Source: Syngnathus acus (Eukaryota; Chordata; Actinopteri; Syngnathiformes; Syngnathidae). From it: a stretch of 64,000 bases of DNA. Positions 26,905-53,100 of the stretch are shown in pieces; position 1 is the first letter of the stretch; the number at the start of each line of letters is the position of its first letter. A program made the position numbers and the translations under genes. Below the pieces are notes generated by a model. That model had not been told where the DNA came from and ran no database searches. It saw only the letters and a list, made by a program, of their open reading frames with translations. The DNA lies in the NCBI RefSeq assembly GCF_901709675.1, contig NC_051091.1, positions 11,008,967 through 11,072,966 of the forward strand, read 5' to 3'.

Positions 26905-27020
26905 ACATGCATGTTTTTGCATGGGGAGAACAAACACCACACAAGAATCCCTAAACTGAGATTCCAGCCCCAAAAAATTTGAATTGTGAGGCAGATGTGC
27001 TAACCACAATTTGCTGCCCG
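26905..27020 (-). repeat. Dispersed fish repeat, reverse orientation
   Basis: Read on the minus strand it runs CGGGCAGCAAATTGTGGTTA, then ...CATCTGCCTCACA..., then a TGTTCTCCCCATGC phrase and CATGCATG. This is the leader half of the common teleost repeat (GGCACGGTGG...CTGCCTCACAGT...). Other copies lie near 41993 and 61129. Confidence 0.55.
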
Positions 27021-27034
27021 TTTGCCAAACATAT

Positions 27035-27040
27035 TTTATT
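27035..27040 (-). other. Candidate poly(A) signal of tubb1
   Basis: TTTATT on the plus strand (AATAAA on the minus strand), about 105 bp beyond the tubb1 stop. A second one lies at 26563-26568. Confidence 0.45.
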
Positions 27041-27142
27041 CAAATAAACCTGCAATCCAACTTAAAAACGAGTATAGCCAACGTACATTTGTGTAAATAT
27101 TTCATAGCACCAATTTCTCATTGATTTTGGATTGTCAACATT

Positions 27143-29732
27143 TCACGCTACGTCCTCATCCGCAGTTTCCCTCGTCGTTTCTGTCACCATTTCCGTCGTA
27201 ACTTCCATCCGAGACTGAATCCTCGTGGCTGTAGCCATGACGGGCGGCTCTTGCTCGTATTCGTCCTCCGGTTCGGACTCGGCCGTGGCGTCTTGGTACT
27301 GCAGGTACTCTGAAACCAGGTCGTTGAGGTTGCCCTCAGCCTCTGTGAACTCCATCTCGTCCATGCCCTCGCCGGTGTACCAGTGGAGAAAGGCTTTGCG
27401 CCTGAACATCAAGGCGAACTGATCGCCCACTCTGCGGAATATTTCCTGAATGGCCGTGTTGTTGCCAATAAACGTGGAAGCTAGTTTGAGGCCTCGGGGC
27501 GGGATGTCGCACACGGCGACCTTGACGTTGTGTGGGATCCAGTCCACAAAGTAGTTGCTGTTCTTCTGCTGGACGGCCAGCATTTGTTCATCCACTTCCT
27601 TGGTAGACATCTTGCCGCGGAAGATGCCGGCGACCGTGAGGTAGCGTCCCCGTCTGGGGTCGCAGGCCGTCATCATGTTACGGGCGTCGAACATCTGCTG
27701 GGTGAGCTCGGGTACGGTGAGGGCGCGGTACTGCTGACTGCCGCGTGGCGTCAGCGGGGCGAAACCGGGCATGAAGAAGTGGAGACGGGGGAAAGGCACC
27801 ATGTTGACCGCCAGCTTCCTCAGATCGGCATTGAGCTGACCCGGGAATCTCAGGGAGGTGGTGACCCCGCTCATGGTCATGGACACCAAGTGGTTGAGGT
27901 CTCCATACGTGGGAGTGGTGAGTTTGAGCGTGCGAAAGCAGATGTCATAGAGCGCCTCGTTGTCGATGCAGAAGGTCTCGTCCGTGCTCTCCAGGAGCTG
28001 GTGGACCGACAAGGTGGCATTGTAGGGCTCCACCACAGTATCGGAGACCTTTGGTGAGGGCATGACACTGAAGCTTGTCATGATCCGGTCGGGATACTCC
28101 TCTCGGATCTTGTTGATCATCAGGGTCCCCATGCCGGAACCCGTGCCGCCACCGAGGGAGTGAACCAGCTGGAAGCCCTGTAGGCAATCACAGCTCTCGC
28201 TCTCGTTCCTCACCCGGTCCATGACCTGCTCTATCAGCTCCGCCCCCTCGGTGTAGTGGCCCTTTGCCCAGTTATTGCCAGCACCTGAATTGCCTGGATT
28301 GACAAAAGGTGGGCAAAAGTTGGAGGCACAAACATAACAGAATAGATGATGAAGAATATAGAATATGCCGGTCTACATGTTTTGCTTCACCGTTTTTATT
28401 CAAATGCACTGCAAACCAGAAGCATTAGCATTGAGTTCACATTGCCAAAAATTGGCAGAAAGACAGTTTGTGTTTGAAAAAACTCACAAGTCGAGTCACT
28501 CGTATATCAAGACACTATTTGTATTCAGGATATTTTGGATATTCAGCTCACCATGAATAAAGTTGTCCGGCCTGAAGAGAGCACCGATGTGACTCCCTCT
28601 GATGCTGTCCATGGTGCCGGGCTCCAGGTCAACCAGCAGGGAACGAGGCACATATTTACCTCCTGGAGACACATTTGTCATTAGTAAGTCCATCATGGAG
28701 TCTCGTGATAATGCCTTACCATGTGCTTCATTAAAGTAGACATTGACTCTCTCCAATTGGACTGTGCTGTCGCCCTCATAGATGCCTGTCTTGCTGATTC
28801 CATGTTCTGCGCTGATCACTTCCCAGAACTGATAAGGAAAAGGCATATATTGTAATGACTCTGTTGGCTTGAACATATGGGTGTCTTACTTTTTGGGGGC
28901 CATTTTAATCATCCCATTGTAAAGTGTCTCTTTGATAGTATTCAAATTTATATTACGTTAAATTTAGATTATGCTATTAGGCAAGCACACTTGACTGACA
29001 TCTGTATGTGTGGCTTATTATCTCGTTCTTCCTCTTTCTTGTTTTGCGTTGGCCACGATAAAAACAGAATGACCCACCCTCTACCAGTCTTCGCCCTTAT
29101 CTCCTCCCAGAATGCCCGGCAGAAAACACCCACGTCACACACTGTTAGTGGAACAGTGATAGCACAATTTGAGTCAGAGTGAGTGCTACAGTATCACTGA
29201 ATATCGGTGGAGAACCGGGATGGTCTCAACTCCCAATGTAATGGAATTTTCTTCCAAATATTGAGAATATACCAAATAAATAGTGTCTATTTTGTTTTGA
29301 AATCAATTTCAAAATGAATTGTTACCTTAAAAAAATCAAATGAAATCAAACATTTGCAACTAATTATATTAACATCACCATCATATTGCTATTGTTGGAT
29401 GTAATAGCTTCATTTTATTCTCAATTTAACTGTCTGTAATAATGCAAATTCAAAAAAAATTTGTGAATACATAAAAGACGATATATATACGTATATATAG
29501 TATTTTTCTTTTTCTCAACTGTCTATTTTGTTTAGTGCATCTATTTACATGCATATATTGTTAAATAAAATCATTCATGAGGTACTTTTAAACTTAAAAT
29601 ACACGTTGTGTAATCATTCTGATTGTTAAATACTAGGACATAGTAGTAATTATAGGACAACAATAAATGAATTACCTTTGAGCCGATTTGGTTGCCACAT
29701 TGACCAATTTGCAGATGTACAATTTCACGCAT
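27143..29732 (-). CDS. tubb1: Beta-tubulin, TUBB1 (class VI) type
   Basis: Four exons on the minus strand in phase: 29732-29676, 28828-28720, 28662-28552, 28293-27143; 475 aa. The start is the tubulin [23 protein letters not shown] is the beta-tubulin mRNA autoregulation tag. Conserved blocks are [40 protein letters not shown], the GTP loop [11 protein letters not shown], and [29 protein letters not shown] agrees with TUBB1, where most other beta-tubulins have FVFGQSGAG. Proximity to gnas and prelid3b matches human 20q13. The tubulin body ends at [21 protein letters not shown] roughly 30-residue Thr/Met-rich tail then follows ([16 protein letters not shown]), ending DEDVA. TUBB1 in mammals is the platelet/megakaryocyte isotype; here thrombocyte expression is inferred. 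Confidence 0.93.
28480..28520. repeat. Terminal fragment of a Tc1/mariner-like repeat
   Basis: The word AAGTCGAGTCACTCGTAT recurs exactly at about 39049-39066, each time followed by a tTCAAG-type phrase. The CTCGTAT.TCAAGG.. phrase resembles the end of a common fish DNA transposon (CAGTGGTGCCTTGAGATACG on the other strand). It lies in tubb1 intron 3. Confidence 0.4.
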
Positions 29733-30069
29733 GATGACTCGGGAATCAACTGCAGTTGGTTAAGCGGGTGGGTGCCTCTGATATGCTGGAGGTCTCCAAC
29801 TGGTTATATGTAACCACTCGTGACGTCTTCACTGATGTCAAGGAGGGAGGGAGCCTCAACGGGGGACACCCCAAAAGATGCTCCAATTTCAGATGTGCAC
29901 ATTATGAATTTGTGATACAGACTAATAGCTAACTAATGGATTTCTAAAATATGACTTAAAACACGGCCTATACAATTACAACTCAGACCATCTGGCCCTC
30001 AAATTAATTACATTTTAGAGCAACTTGGAAGTCAACAGAGCATGGTTTTGTGTGGTTCCACTGTACAAT
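29733..30069. other. tubb1 upstream region
   Basis: Likely promoter side of tubb1. No coding frame. At 30052-30064 there is a solo GTGGTTCCACTGTA-type word like the MITE end described at 8617. Confidence 0.3.
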
Positions 30070-30480
30070 TAAATGTGTTTATGCAGAGGCTGTTGTCGGC
30101 GCACCAGGATCCCAGGTGCTCGACTCGACCCTGTAGTCCTCATTGTTGATGATAAGGCCCACCACCATTGAGTCGTCTACAAACTTGACTTTGGAGCCAT
30201 GCACCAGTCGTGGTTGAAGTGGGAGTGGAGGAGTGGGCTCAGCACACAGCCCTGTGGGACGCCGGTGTTGAGAATGAGGGTGGAGGAAGTGAGACAGGGG
30301 TCTATTGGTCAGAAAGTCCATCATCCAGTTTCAGAGGGATGGATCGATAGTTGCACAATTTGGGGATGATGGTGTTGAATGCTGAGCTAAAGTCAATGAA
30401 CAGTATTCTCAGGTGTTCTCAGTGTTGTTCAAGTGGGACAAAGTGGAGTGAAGCGCTGTCGAGATGACATCTTCTGTGCA
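30070..30480 (-). mobile_element. Degenerate LINE reverse-transcriptase fragment
   Basis: On the minus strand, in shifted frames, three RT landmarks appear in the correct order: LFIDFSSAFNTIIP (about 30410-30370), TGVPQGCVLSPLL (about 30266-30225) and VKFVDDSMVVGL, the (Y/F)xDD catalytic box, at about 30205-30160. A DNSLCIN-like segment follows. The order and wording match Rex1/L2/CR1-type non-LTR retrotransposons of fish. Internal sequence is missing and frames are broken, so it is dead. Confidence 0.8.
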
Positions 30481-30499
30481 TCTAAACAATCCTCATATG

Positions 30500-45398
<14,899 letters not shown>

Positions 45399-46600
45399 TG
45401 ATGGCGACTCCCGCAAGACCACTCGCTCACCATCTCCTAGTTCTGATCCTCTTCCTCCCTTCTTCCTTCCCACGTACCATTAGCCCTGTCGGCATCCATA
45501 ATTCAGCAGAATCTGGATGCAGGAACAAGACATAGGAACACAAAGACAGACACATACACAAATCACTACAGTTTTAATATCGCATAAAGACCTGATCTAA
45601 TAGTTCTGAGTTTGCTTCTTCACTGCGTGCTGACCAACAATCAGGAGCCGGAGAAGATGAGAGAAACAGATGATTTGGGAGGAAGGGGGGCGGGTGCATA
45701 GAGGTGGACTGATAGGACTCTACAATTCTCATGGAGGAAGGACAAGAGAAAAAAAAAAAAAGAAAATCCAAGATAAATATAAACAGTATATATAGATATT
45801 TATATATGAGTGTATATAAATATGTATATATACATATGCAGAAATATTCTGTTGACATAAAAAAAAAAAAAAGATGGCCCCACCCACACCTCCTGCCTTC
45901 ATACACACACATTTCCCCCTACCTTACCACCGCTCGCCTCTGGCTTCATGTGTTTATATGTTTCTGCTGGACTATTATTCTTGTACAGACTGTAAAATGT
46001 ATTATTTTGTACAACTATATTGAAGAAGACGACGATGAAGAAAAATGACTTGTAGAAGATCCCTGTGCCTTGATCACGACTGTACGTGTGTAAAAAAACA
46101 AAAAACAAAAAAGAGCTAAATATGTAAGTTATGTTTTCACTGCGCTGTACAGCTGGACGGCCGTGGCGGAGGCCTTTTTGTCTGTCGCTTTGTTTCTATT
46201 TTTGTTTTTCTCTCCCCTTACATTTGTTTGTTCGTTTTTTGTTTTACACCTTTGGTTTATATAATGCTATTTGGGGGAGGCAGTCACGCCACTTTAATGC
46301 TGTGTAGTTACAAATACTGAACCTTAACAAGTTAATATATATAAAATGTCAGATTTTATATTTTATATATGTATATGTACACATTATTCTTTTTGTGAGT
46401 GCTCACCGATTTTCCATTTTCTGAAGACATGGGTGCAGGTTCTTTTTTTTTAGCTTTAATTTTTTGCAGGGGAGGGAGCTATACGATTGCAAAACATTTG
46501 CTTGTTTCTACATAAACCAAATTCTGTTTTTGCTTAAACAATAACAAGCTGTTTCCAATGTTTGATTTATTTTGACCAGGACATTCACATTCACTGCAAA
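45399..46600 (+). other. gnas: gnas 3' UTR
   Basis: AT-rich sequence after the stop, with stretches of A and TATATA. I see no canonical AATAAA hexamer up to 46600, so the gene end is undetermined. From 46600 to 46860 nothing is recognised. Confidence 0.4.
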
Positions 46601-46901
46601 CTCGAGCGGGAGTCTGTCACACAAGACGGGATGAACCTAAAACATGCTTGTGTCGACTCTATCCCAACAAATTTAGTTAGTAGGTTACATCAAGGATGAG
46701 TTACTATAGTCAGCTGCAGGTCACATGACAGTTTCTCATAATTACAGCCAATATTCTCATGTGGAACACTTTTAAGCTTTAAGTATGAAAAAAAGTTAGT
46801 ACTGTGGTAACTGAGCATGCCCTCTTTTCCTGAAAATTGTCCTGGAAAAAACAAGAACGGCGCTCACTGATTTGTAAAATGCAGTTCACCAACACTTCTG
46901 G

Positions 46902-46915
46902 CTGCTAGATGGCAG
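46902..46915 (+). promoter_or_regulatory. CTCF-like motif between gnas and ipo9
   Basis: CTGCTAGATGGCAG fits the CTCF consensus CCASYAGRKGGCRS except for its second and third positions. It sits 250 bp before the ipo9 ATG, at the junction of two syntenic blocks. Occupancy is inferred only. Confidence 0.35.
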
Positions 46916-47152
46916 TATTGCGCTCCTAAACCTAATAGTCCACCGTCAAAACAATAGTAGTAGAAGAAAAAAAGTCCCCACCTCCGGCTTTTCCATGCAT
47001 TGGCGCGCTTAGCGTTTCGTGGCTGAGGTTCGCTGCTCCTCGGACAGCTGCTGGTGGACCGACTCGCTCCATTAGTGGTAGTATTACTTGTAGTAGTTGA
47101 AGTAGCGGCCATAGAGAGGAGAATCACAAAAACAAAACTACTCGTCGCCAGC

Positions 47153-50100
47153 ATGAGTGCTGTTCGGTCGGGTTCGGTGGCCGGCCCGGTCCAGCAGGGG
47201 CTAAAAGAGGCTCTCATGGAGACCCTGACGGCCATCCTGTCTCCGGTTCAAGAAGTGCGCGCCGCCGCCGAGGAACAGATTAAAGTGTTGGAAGTGACGG
47301 AGGGTAAGTGGCGGCCGATCGGAAGAGATACTACCGGACGGGCCCCTGGTGTTGTCGTTGGGTTTACGGCGTTGGGAGTGGGGAGGAGGGGACAGTAGGG
47401 GGACAGACACCACGCGCCATGCGGACAAGCTGTCTGCCTATTCGGCTAACTCATTAGCCGAGACTAGTCCAGTCTCCGTTGGCTAACACGGTAGCTACAA
47501 GTTAACCACGCTAACTCTGCTTATAGCTCTGATGGAAGCAACATTCTCTATTAGTTCATTGGCTTATTTAGCAACAGATCCTGAGATGTCAAAGAAAAGT
47601 GTGAAGTGAATTGGAGAAACAAGATCTTAACCAGTTTAACAGAGCATTCCTTTTAACGGCACGGTTGCCATGGAAACCACTCACTCAGTCTGACAAGTTT
47701 TCCTGCAAAAGGTTCTCTCGATTGGGTGTGGACCCATGTCTCTTCCAATAGACCTTTTCAGCATGACGTCACGCACACACACACTTCCGGGTGGCAGATT
47801 CTCAAGCAATCTTATCTGTCACTACTAGTGAACAAACCCTTACGTCTCATTTGACCAAGGTAGAGGTGCTTCTCTACCGCTCTGGTTTGAATATGATGCG
47901 TCACTCAACAAAATGTTACATGAAGTAAAGGGAAAGTGAATGCCAGCTGTAATAGAGATTACAACAGGTGATTCAGTAATAGATGCAGTGAAAGCTCAGA
48001 TGTAATTGATGTGATGACTGATGGAGTAGCTTATTAAATCAGATAAGGGTTATATTCACAAGATGTATCCTCCTCGCACACGGGTTCTGCTCAATTCATT
48101 TCGATTGGCTCACCTCTGCTATGACTGCTCTGTTACGGCCGAGCCAAAACAGCAGCCTCAACAAAACAATTGTCACTTGAAAAGAGCGGTTACAGTAACG
48201 GGGGCTCACAGCATTTTGCGTGTGTCCATTGTCTGCGATTTTCATGTTAGTTGGTACAGCATTTGAAGTGGACCCTCTCAGCGGGCCCCCCACTTGTCAG
48301 CAGGAACATTGTCCACCCCAGCCTCATGTCATTTTGGGATGAAAGCCGCTGTTATGATCTTGGACTCTCGCAATAATAACCATCAAGCTGTAATTTGCCA
48401 CTTTAATAAAATATATGTATGTTGCAATTACTTTTTTTTATTATTTTTCAAGTTTTTACCAAACAGATGCTTTTGTGGATACGCTTATTACTAAACACTG
48501 CGAGTGTTAGGTGACAATATCATCTACAAACAAACACGTACCTGTTCCTGCATATTTTTTCTAAATGTTTTTGGGCATCTCGTTTTTTATAGATGCATGA
48601 ATATTTGGGATATTTGTCAAATATTGTGTAGTTTTTATTCTTTTTATTTCCCTCATTTAGAGTTTGGCGTCCACCTGGCAGAACTCACAGTCGACCCTCA
48701 AGGAGCGCTCGCCATCCGCCAAGTGAGTTGGCGTGAAGATGGACGCGCTTCACATCCAAATGAATCTACAGTTTTTCAGCTGCATTTTAGCTCCTGACCA
48801 CGCAACCTGTCTCACCTTGTTCTCAGTTAGCTTCCGTCATCCTGAAGCAGTATGTTGAAACTCACTGGTGCTCCCACTCGGAGAAGTTCCGCCCCCCCGA
48901 AACCACCGACCAGGTACCAACTAGATCCCGTATCTGTGCCAGTATAAGTCAATAGCCCACTCATAAATCTTTCTTCCCTTGCCTCTGTAGGCCAAAGCAG
49001 CCATCAGGAGTTTGCTGCCAAGTGGTTTGCGTGAATCCATCAGCAAGGTGCGCTCCAGCGTGGCGTACGCCGTGTCCGGCATCGCCCACTGGGACTGGCC
49101 TGAGGCCTGGCCGCAGCTCTTTACCCTACTCATGGAAATGTTGGTCAGCGGCGACGTCAGTGCCGTGCACGGGGCCATGAGGGTCCTAACAGGTACGCTC
49201 ACAAGAATGATCACACAGCACTTACAGAGAGGTACTGTCTATAATGTAAGAAAAAAACACAACAATTTTGTCAGGTTACATTTATTTTTGTGTTGTTGTG
49301 CGTCTCCAGAATTCACTCGGGAAGTGACGGACACACAAATGCCGTTGGTGGCTCCCGTCATCTTACCTGAGATGTACAAGATCTTCACCATGGCTGAGGT
49401 AACCACGCATTTTGCCGTTACACCACCACAAATCTAACTGGCTCCATGTGTGAATGAATTTGTCTTGGTATTTCTTTCTGACAGGTGTACAGCATTCGTA
49501 CCCGTTCCAGAGCCGTGGAGATCTTCACCACCTGTGCCAACCTCATTTGCGCTATTGAGGAGCTTGAAAAGGTGAGGGCATTTTCAGAATTGAAAATAAT
49601 TTGCACTACTTGAAAATCAGCCAACTATCCCTCAATGTTTTGCCTGTGCGTTCTCAGGGTGCAGCCAAAGCCTTGATCTTTCCCGTCGTGCAGCAGTTCA
49701 CAGAAGCATTTGTGCAAGCCCTGCAGATGCCAGACGGACCCTCATCAGACAGCGGCCTGAAGATGGAGGTCCTCAAGGTAAAATATAATCATACACGGGG
49801 TGGTTGCAAATAGAGCCATGAACGTGTTTACGTGTTGTCAGTGATGCAAACCACGAGCTCGACATCTTCTCACAGGCAATAACGGCATTAGTTCAGAACT
49901 TCCCAAAGCCCATGGTGTCTTCCATGCAGCAGATTTTGCCCATCGTTTGGAATACACTCACTGAAAGTGCAGCTTTATATCCTTTTTGAGCAGATTTGTG
50001 GGAGAATAGTTTGCTTGGTAGATGGAAAGGAACAAAAAAATGCTTACATTCAGTTCATTAATTATCAGACCAAAAAAAAAAAACATTTGTGTATGCTGGA

Positions 50101-53100
50101 GTTTACGTCGCTCTTTCGTCTCGCTCCCTCACTCTCCCTCTTCTGTGGGTGAAACGGCTCACTCCTACCCAGCCGAGAAGTGGGCCGGTGACAGAGTTTT
50201 ATCTGTTATTGAAACCTTGACCGTTTTTTTTTTTAACCACGGTAAACTGTCAAACTGGCCCATGCCTAGTCATGCCTACAATAGCAAAATAAAGATCCTC
50301 TTGTAGCAACAGTTGAGAACCATTGATGGAAAAAGAAATCCTATCATTTTAATTGCAACGCTATAACAAACTAGATTTGAAGTTTCTTCATCTGCTAAAG
50401 ATTCCTTAACTAACATGCCCACTTATGTCAGAACGGAAGTCAACTACACAGAGGAAGTGGACAATCCTATTGACTCAGACGGTGAGACTGACCACAAAGC
50501 GCAATATCCTCCAGAACATCTTCTCATGGGCTGTTGCTGACTATTGCAGGTGAAGTGTTAGGCTTTGAGAATCTGGTCTTCAGCATCTTTGATTTTGTGC
50601 ACACGCTAATGGAGAAGAACAAGTTTAAGAGCACGGTGAAGAAGGCGCTGCCCGAGCTCATCTATTACATCATTCTCTACATGCAAATGACGGAGGACCA
50701 GGTGAGACGTGACGTGTGGGTGGAGCCACGTCCTTGTCACTCGGTACTGATTGCTTTGCCTTCACCCAGATCAAAGTGTGGTCCTCCAACCCTCACCAGT
50801 TTGTGGAGGATGAGGACGACGACACCCTGTCCTACACCGTTAGGATCTCTGCTCAGGACCTGCTGCTGGTGGGATGAAATGGCGCTCTTCATAAATAATG
50901 GGAACCCGTGTGTTTCCCGCTGGTTGAATTTAAACCTTGCCCGCAGGCTGTTGCTGCCGAGTTCCAGAATGAGAGCGCTGCGGCGTTGGCGGCGGCAGCC
51001 ACCAGACACCTTCAGGAGGCGGAGCAAGCCAAAAACAGCGGCAATCAGCATTGGTAAGGCTCTTATGTGTGGGATGATGTTTTTAATAGGCGTGGATGTG
51101 AAGTTTTGTTTATGTAGGATCCTGATAGTGAAAAGTTGACTATTTTTATGATTTCTGGGTGTTCTTGTTTGCCTATACAGGTGGAAGATCCACGAGGCTT
51201 GCATGCTAGCACTCGGCTCGGTCAAAAGCATCATCACAGAAAACGTGAAAAACGGCCGCATCCAATTTGACATGCATGGCTTTTTGGCCGGTGTCGTCTT
51301 GGCTGACCTCAACTTGGCAGGTGAGTCTGACTCACTTTGACCATCTTTTTTTTTTGGCTTGACGAAAACATCATCCCGTTCTCTTTCCTGTTTTCCTCTC
51401 AACCAGCGGTGTCGCCGTTCCTCCTCGGTCGTGCTCTGTGGGCGGCCAGTCGCTTCACCGCTGCCATGTCTCCTGAGCTCATCCAGCAGTTCCTGCAGGC
51501 CACAGTGAGCGGTCTCCATGACAGCCAGCCCCCATCAGTGCGCGTATCTTCAGTCAGGGCCATCTGGGGGTGAGTGCCGTTCAGTGGTTTTTACACGCAA
51601 TTACACTCTGATATTCAGAGCCACATCAAAATTGGGCCACTTAATGAATAAAATGTATTACCTCTCCTCCAGGTATTGCGACCAGCTGAAGCTATCCGAG
51701 AACACGCATATCCTGCAGCCTTACCTTCCCAGCATCCTGGAAGGGCTGGTCCAGCTAGCAACGCAGTTCAACTCCGAGGTACTGGCGCTGGTCATGGAGA
51801 CGCTGTGCATTGTGTGCACCTTTGACCCGGCCTTCACCACCAGCGCAGAGAACAAAATCTGCCCCCTCACCATCGCCGTATTCCTCAAGTACAGCAATGG
51901 TGAGCCTCCTCACACATGGTACCTCACATGGTTAAAGACATTAAGTGGAAAACAGAATGACTGCTACACGTGTACACAGTATTTCATTTTGCTGTTCTCA
52001 GACCCGGTGGTGGCGTCGCTGGCTCAGGGCATCTTCAAGGAACTGTCTCAGATCGAAGGCTGTCAGGGACCCATGCAGATACGCCTCATCCCCACGTTGG
52101 TCAGCATCATGCAGGCCCCTGCCGACAAAATCCCGACTGGACTCTGTGCTGTAAGTTTGCAAGACGTGCAATGATACTAATATTTTAAAGTGTTCTTTTG
52201 ATTGAAACTTTAGGCAAGTCAAATGTATTTATATGGCACATTTTTTACACAAGGTAACCAAATGTGCTCTTTCACACAATCAAAAGCACAACACCTAAAA
52301 TCATTTACAAACAAAACAGCTGAAAACATTCGAATCCAAAGCAAAGTGAGCAAAAGTTGCTGCTCAAAATCTCACTCATGGAAAAATGTTTTTTTCTATA
52401 TGTTTCAAACGCTTCTTTGACTTATATTGTGGTGTACGTTACAGACGGCTATTGACACCTTGACCACGGTCGTGCGCAACACAAAACCGCCTCTTTCCGA
52501 GATGCTGGTGTGTCAGGCATTCCCCGTAATGGCACAGTGCACTTTACGCACCGACGACAACACTGTCATGCAGGTAAACAAAGCAAGATTTCCAGCTGCC
52601 AATTTATTGGACCTGTGCGAGCAAAATGGCTTCTTTGTTTCTGCAGAACGGAGGCGAGTGTTTGCGGGCGTACGTCTCGGTCGCCTTGGAGCAAATAGCG
52701 CAGTGGCGTGACGACCAGGGCAACAGCGGCGTGTGGTACGTCATGCAGGTGGTCAACCTGCTGCTGGACCCCAGGACTTCGGAGTTTACGGCCATATTCG
52801 TCGGAAGGCTGGTCTCCACGCTCATCTCCCGGGCCGGCACACAGCTCGGCGAGCAGCTGGACCAGATTCTGCGAGCCATCCTCAGCAAGATGCAGCAAGC
52901 GGAGACTCTGAGTGTCATGCAGGTAAGCGAAGGAACATTTTTTTGAAGTGTAATGCAGAATTTTAAGCCCCCCCTCCAAAAAAAAGAATGGCCTTGATGA
53001 ACGTTTTCTCCTCGGTCTTTCTGTGGCTCTCTCTGCAGTCTCTTATTATGGTGTTTGCCCACCTGGTTCACTCCCAACTGGAGCCCCTATTGGACTTCCT

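Larger units (their letters stand above)
24600..27020. other. mon1b-tubb1 intergenic stretch
   Basis: A gene-free, AT-rich tail-to-tail spacer. It includes the pyrimidine tract at about 25370-25800 and a dispersed repeat at 26905-27020. No open frame here resembles a protein family I know. Confidence 0.5.

Noticed and set aside
47054-47152. Upstream ATG in frame with ipo9
   Set aside because: It adds a hydrophobic stretch not found in importin-9; the ATG at 47153 gives the expected N-terminal length.
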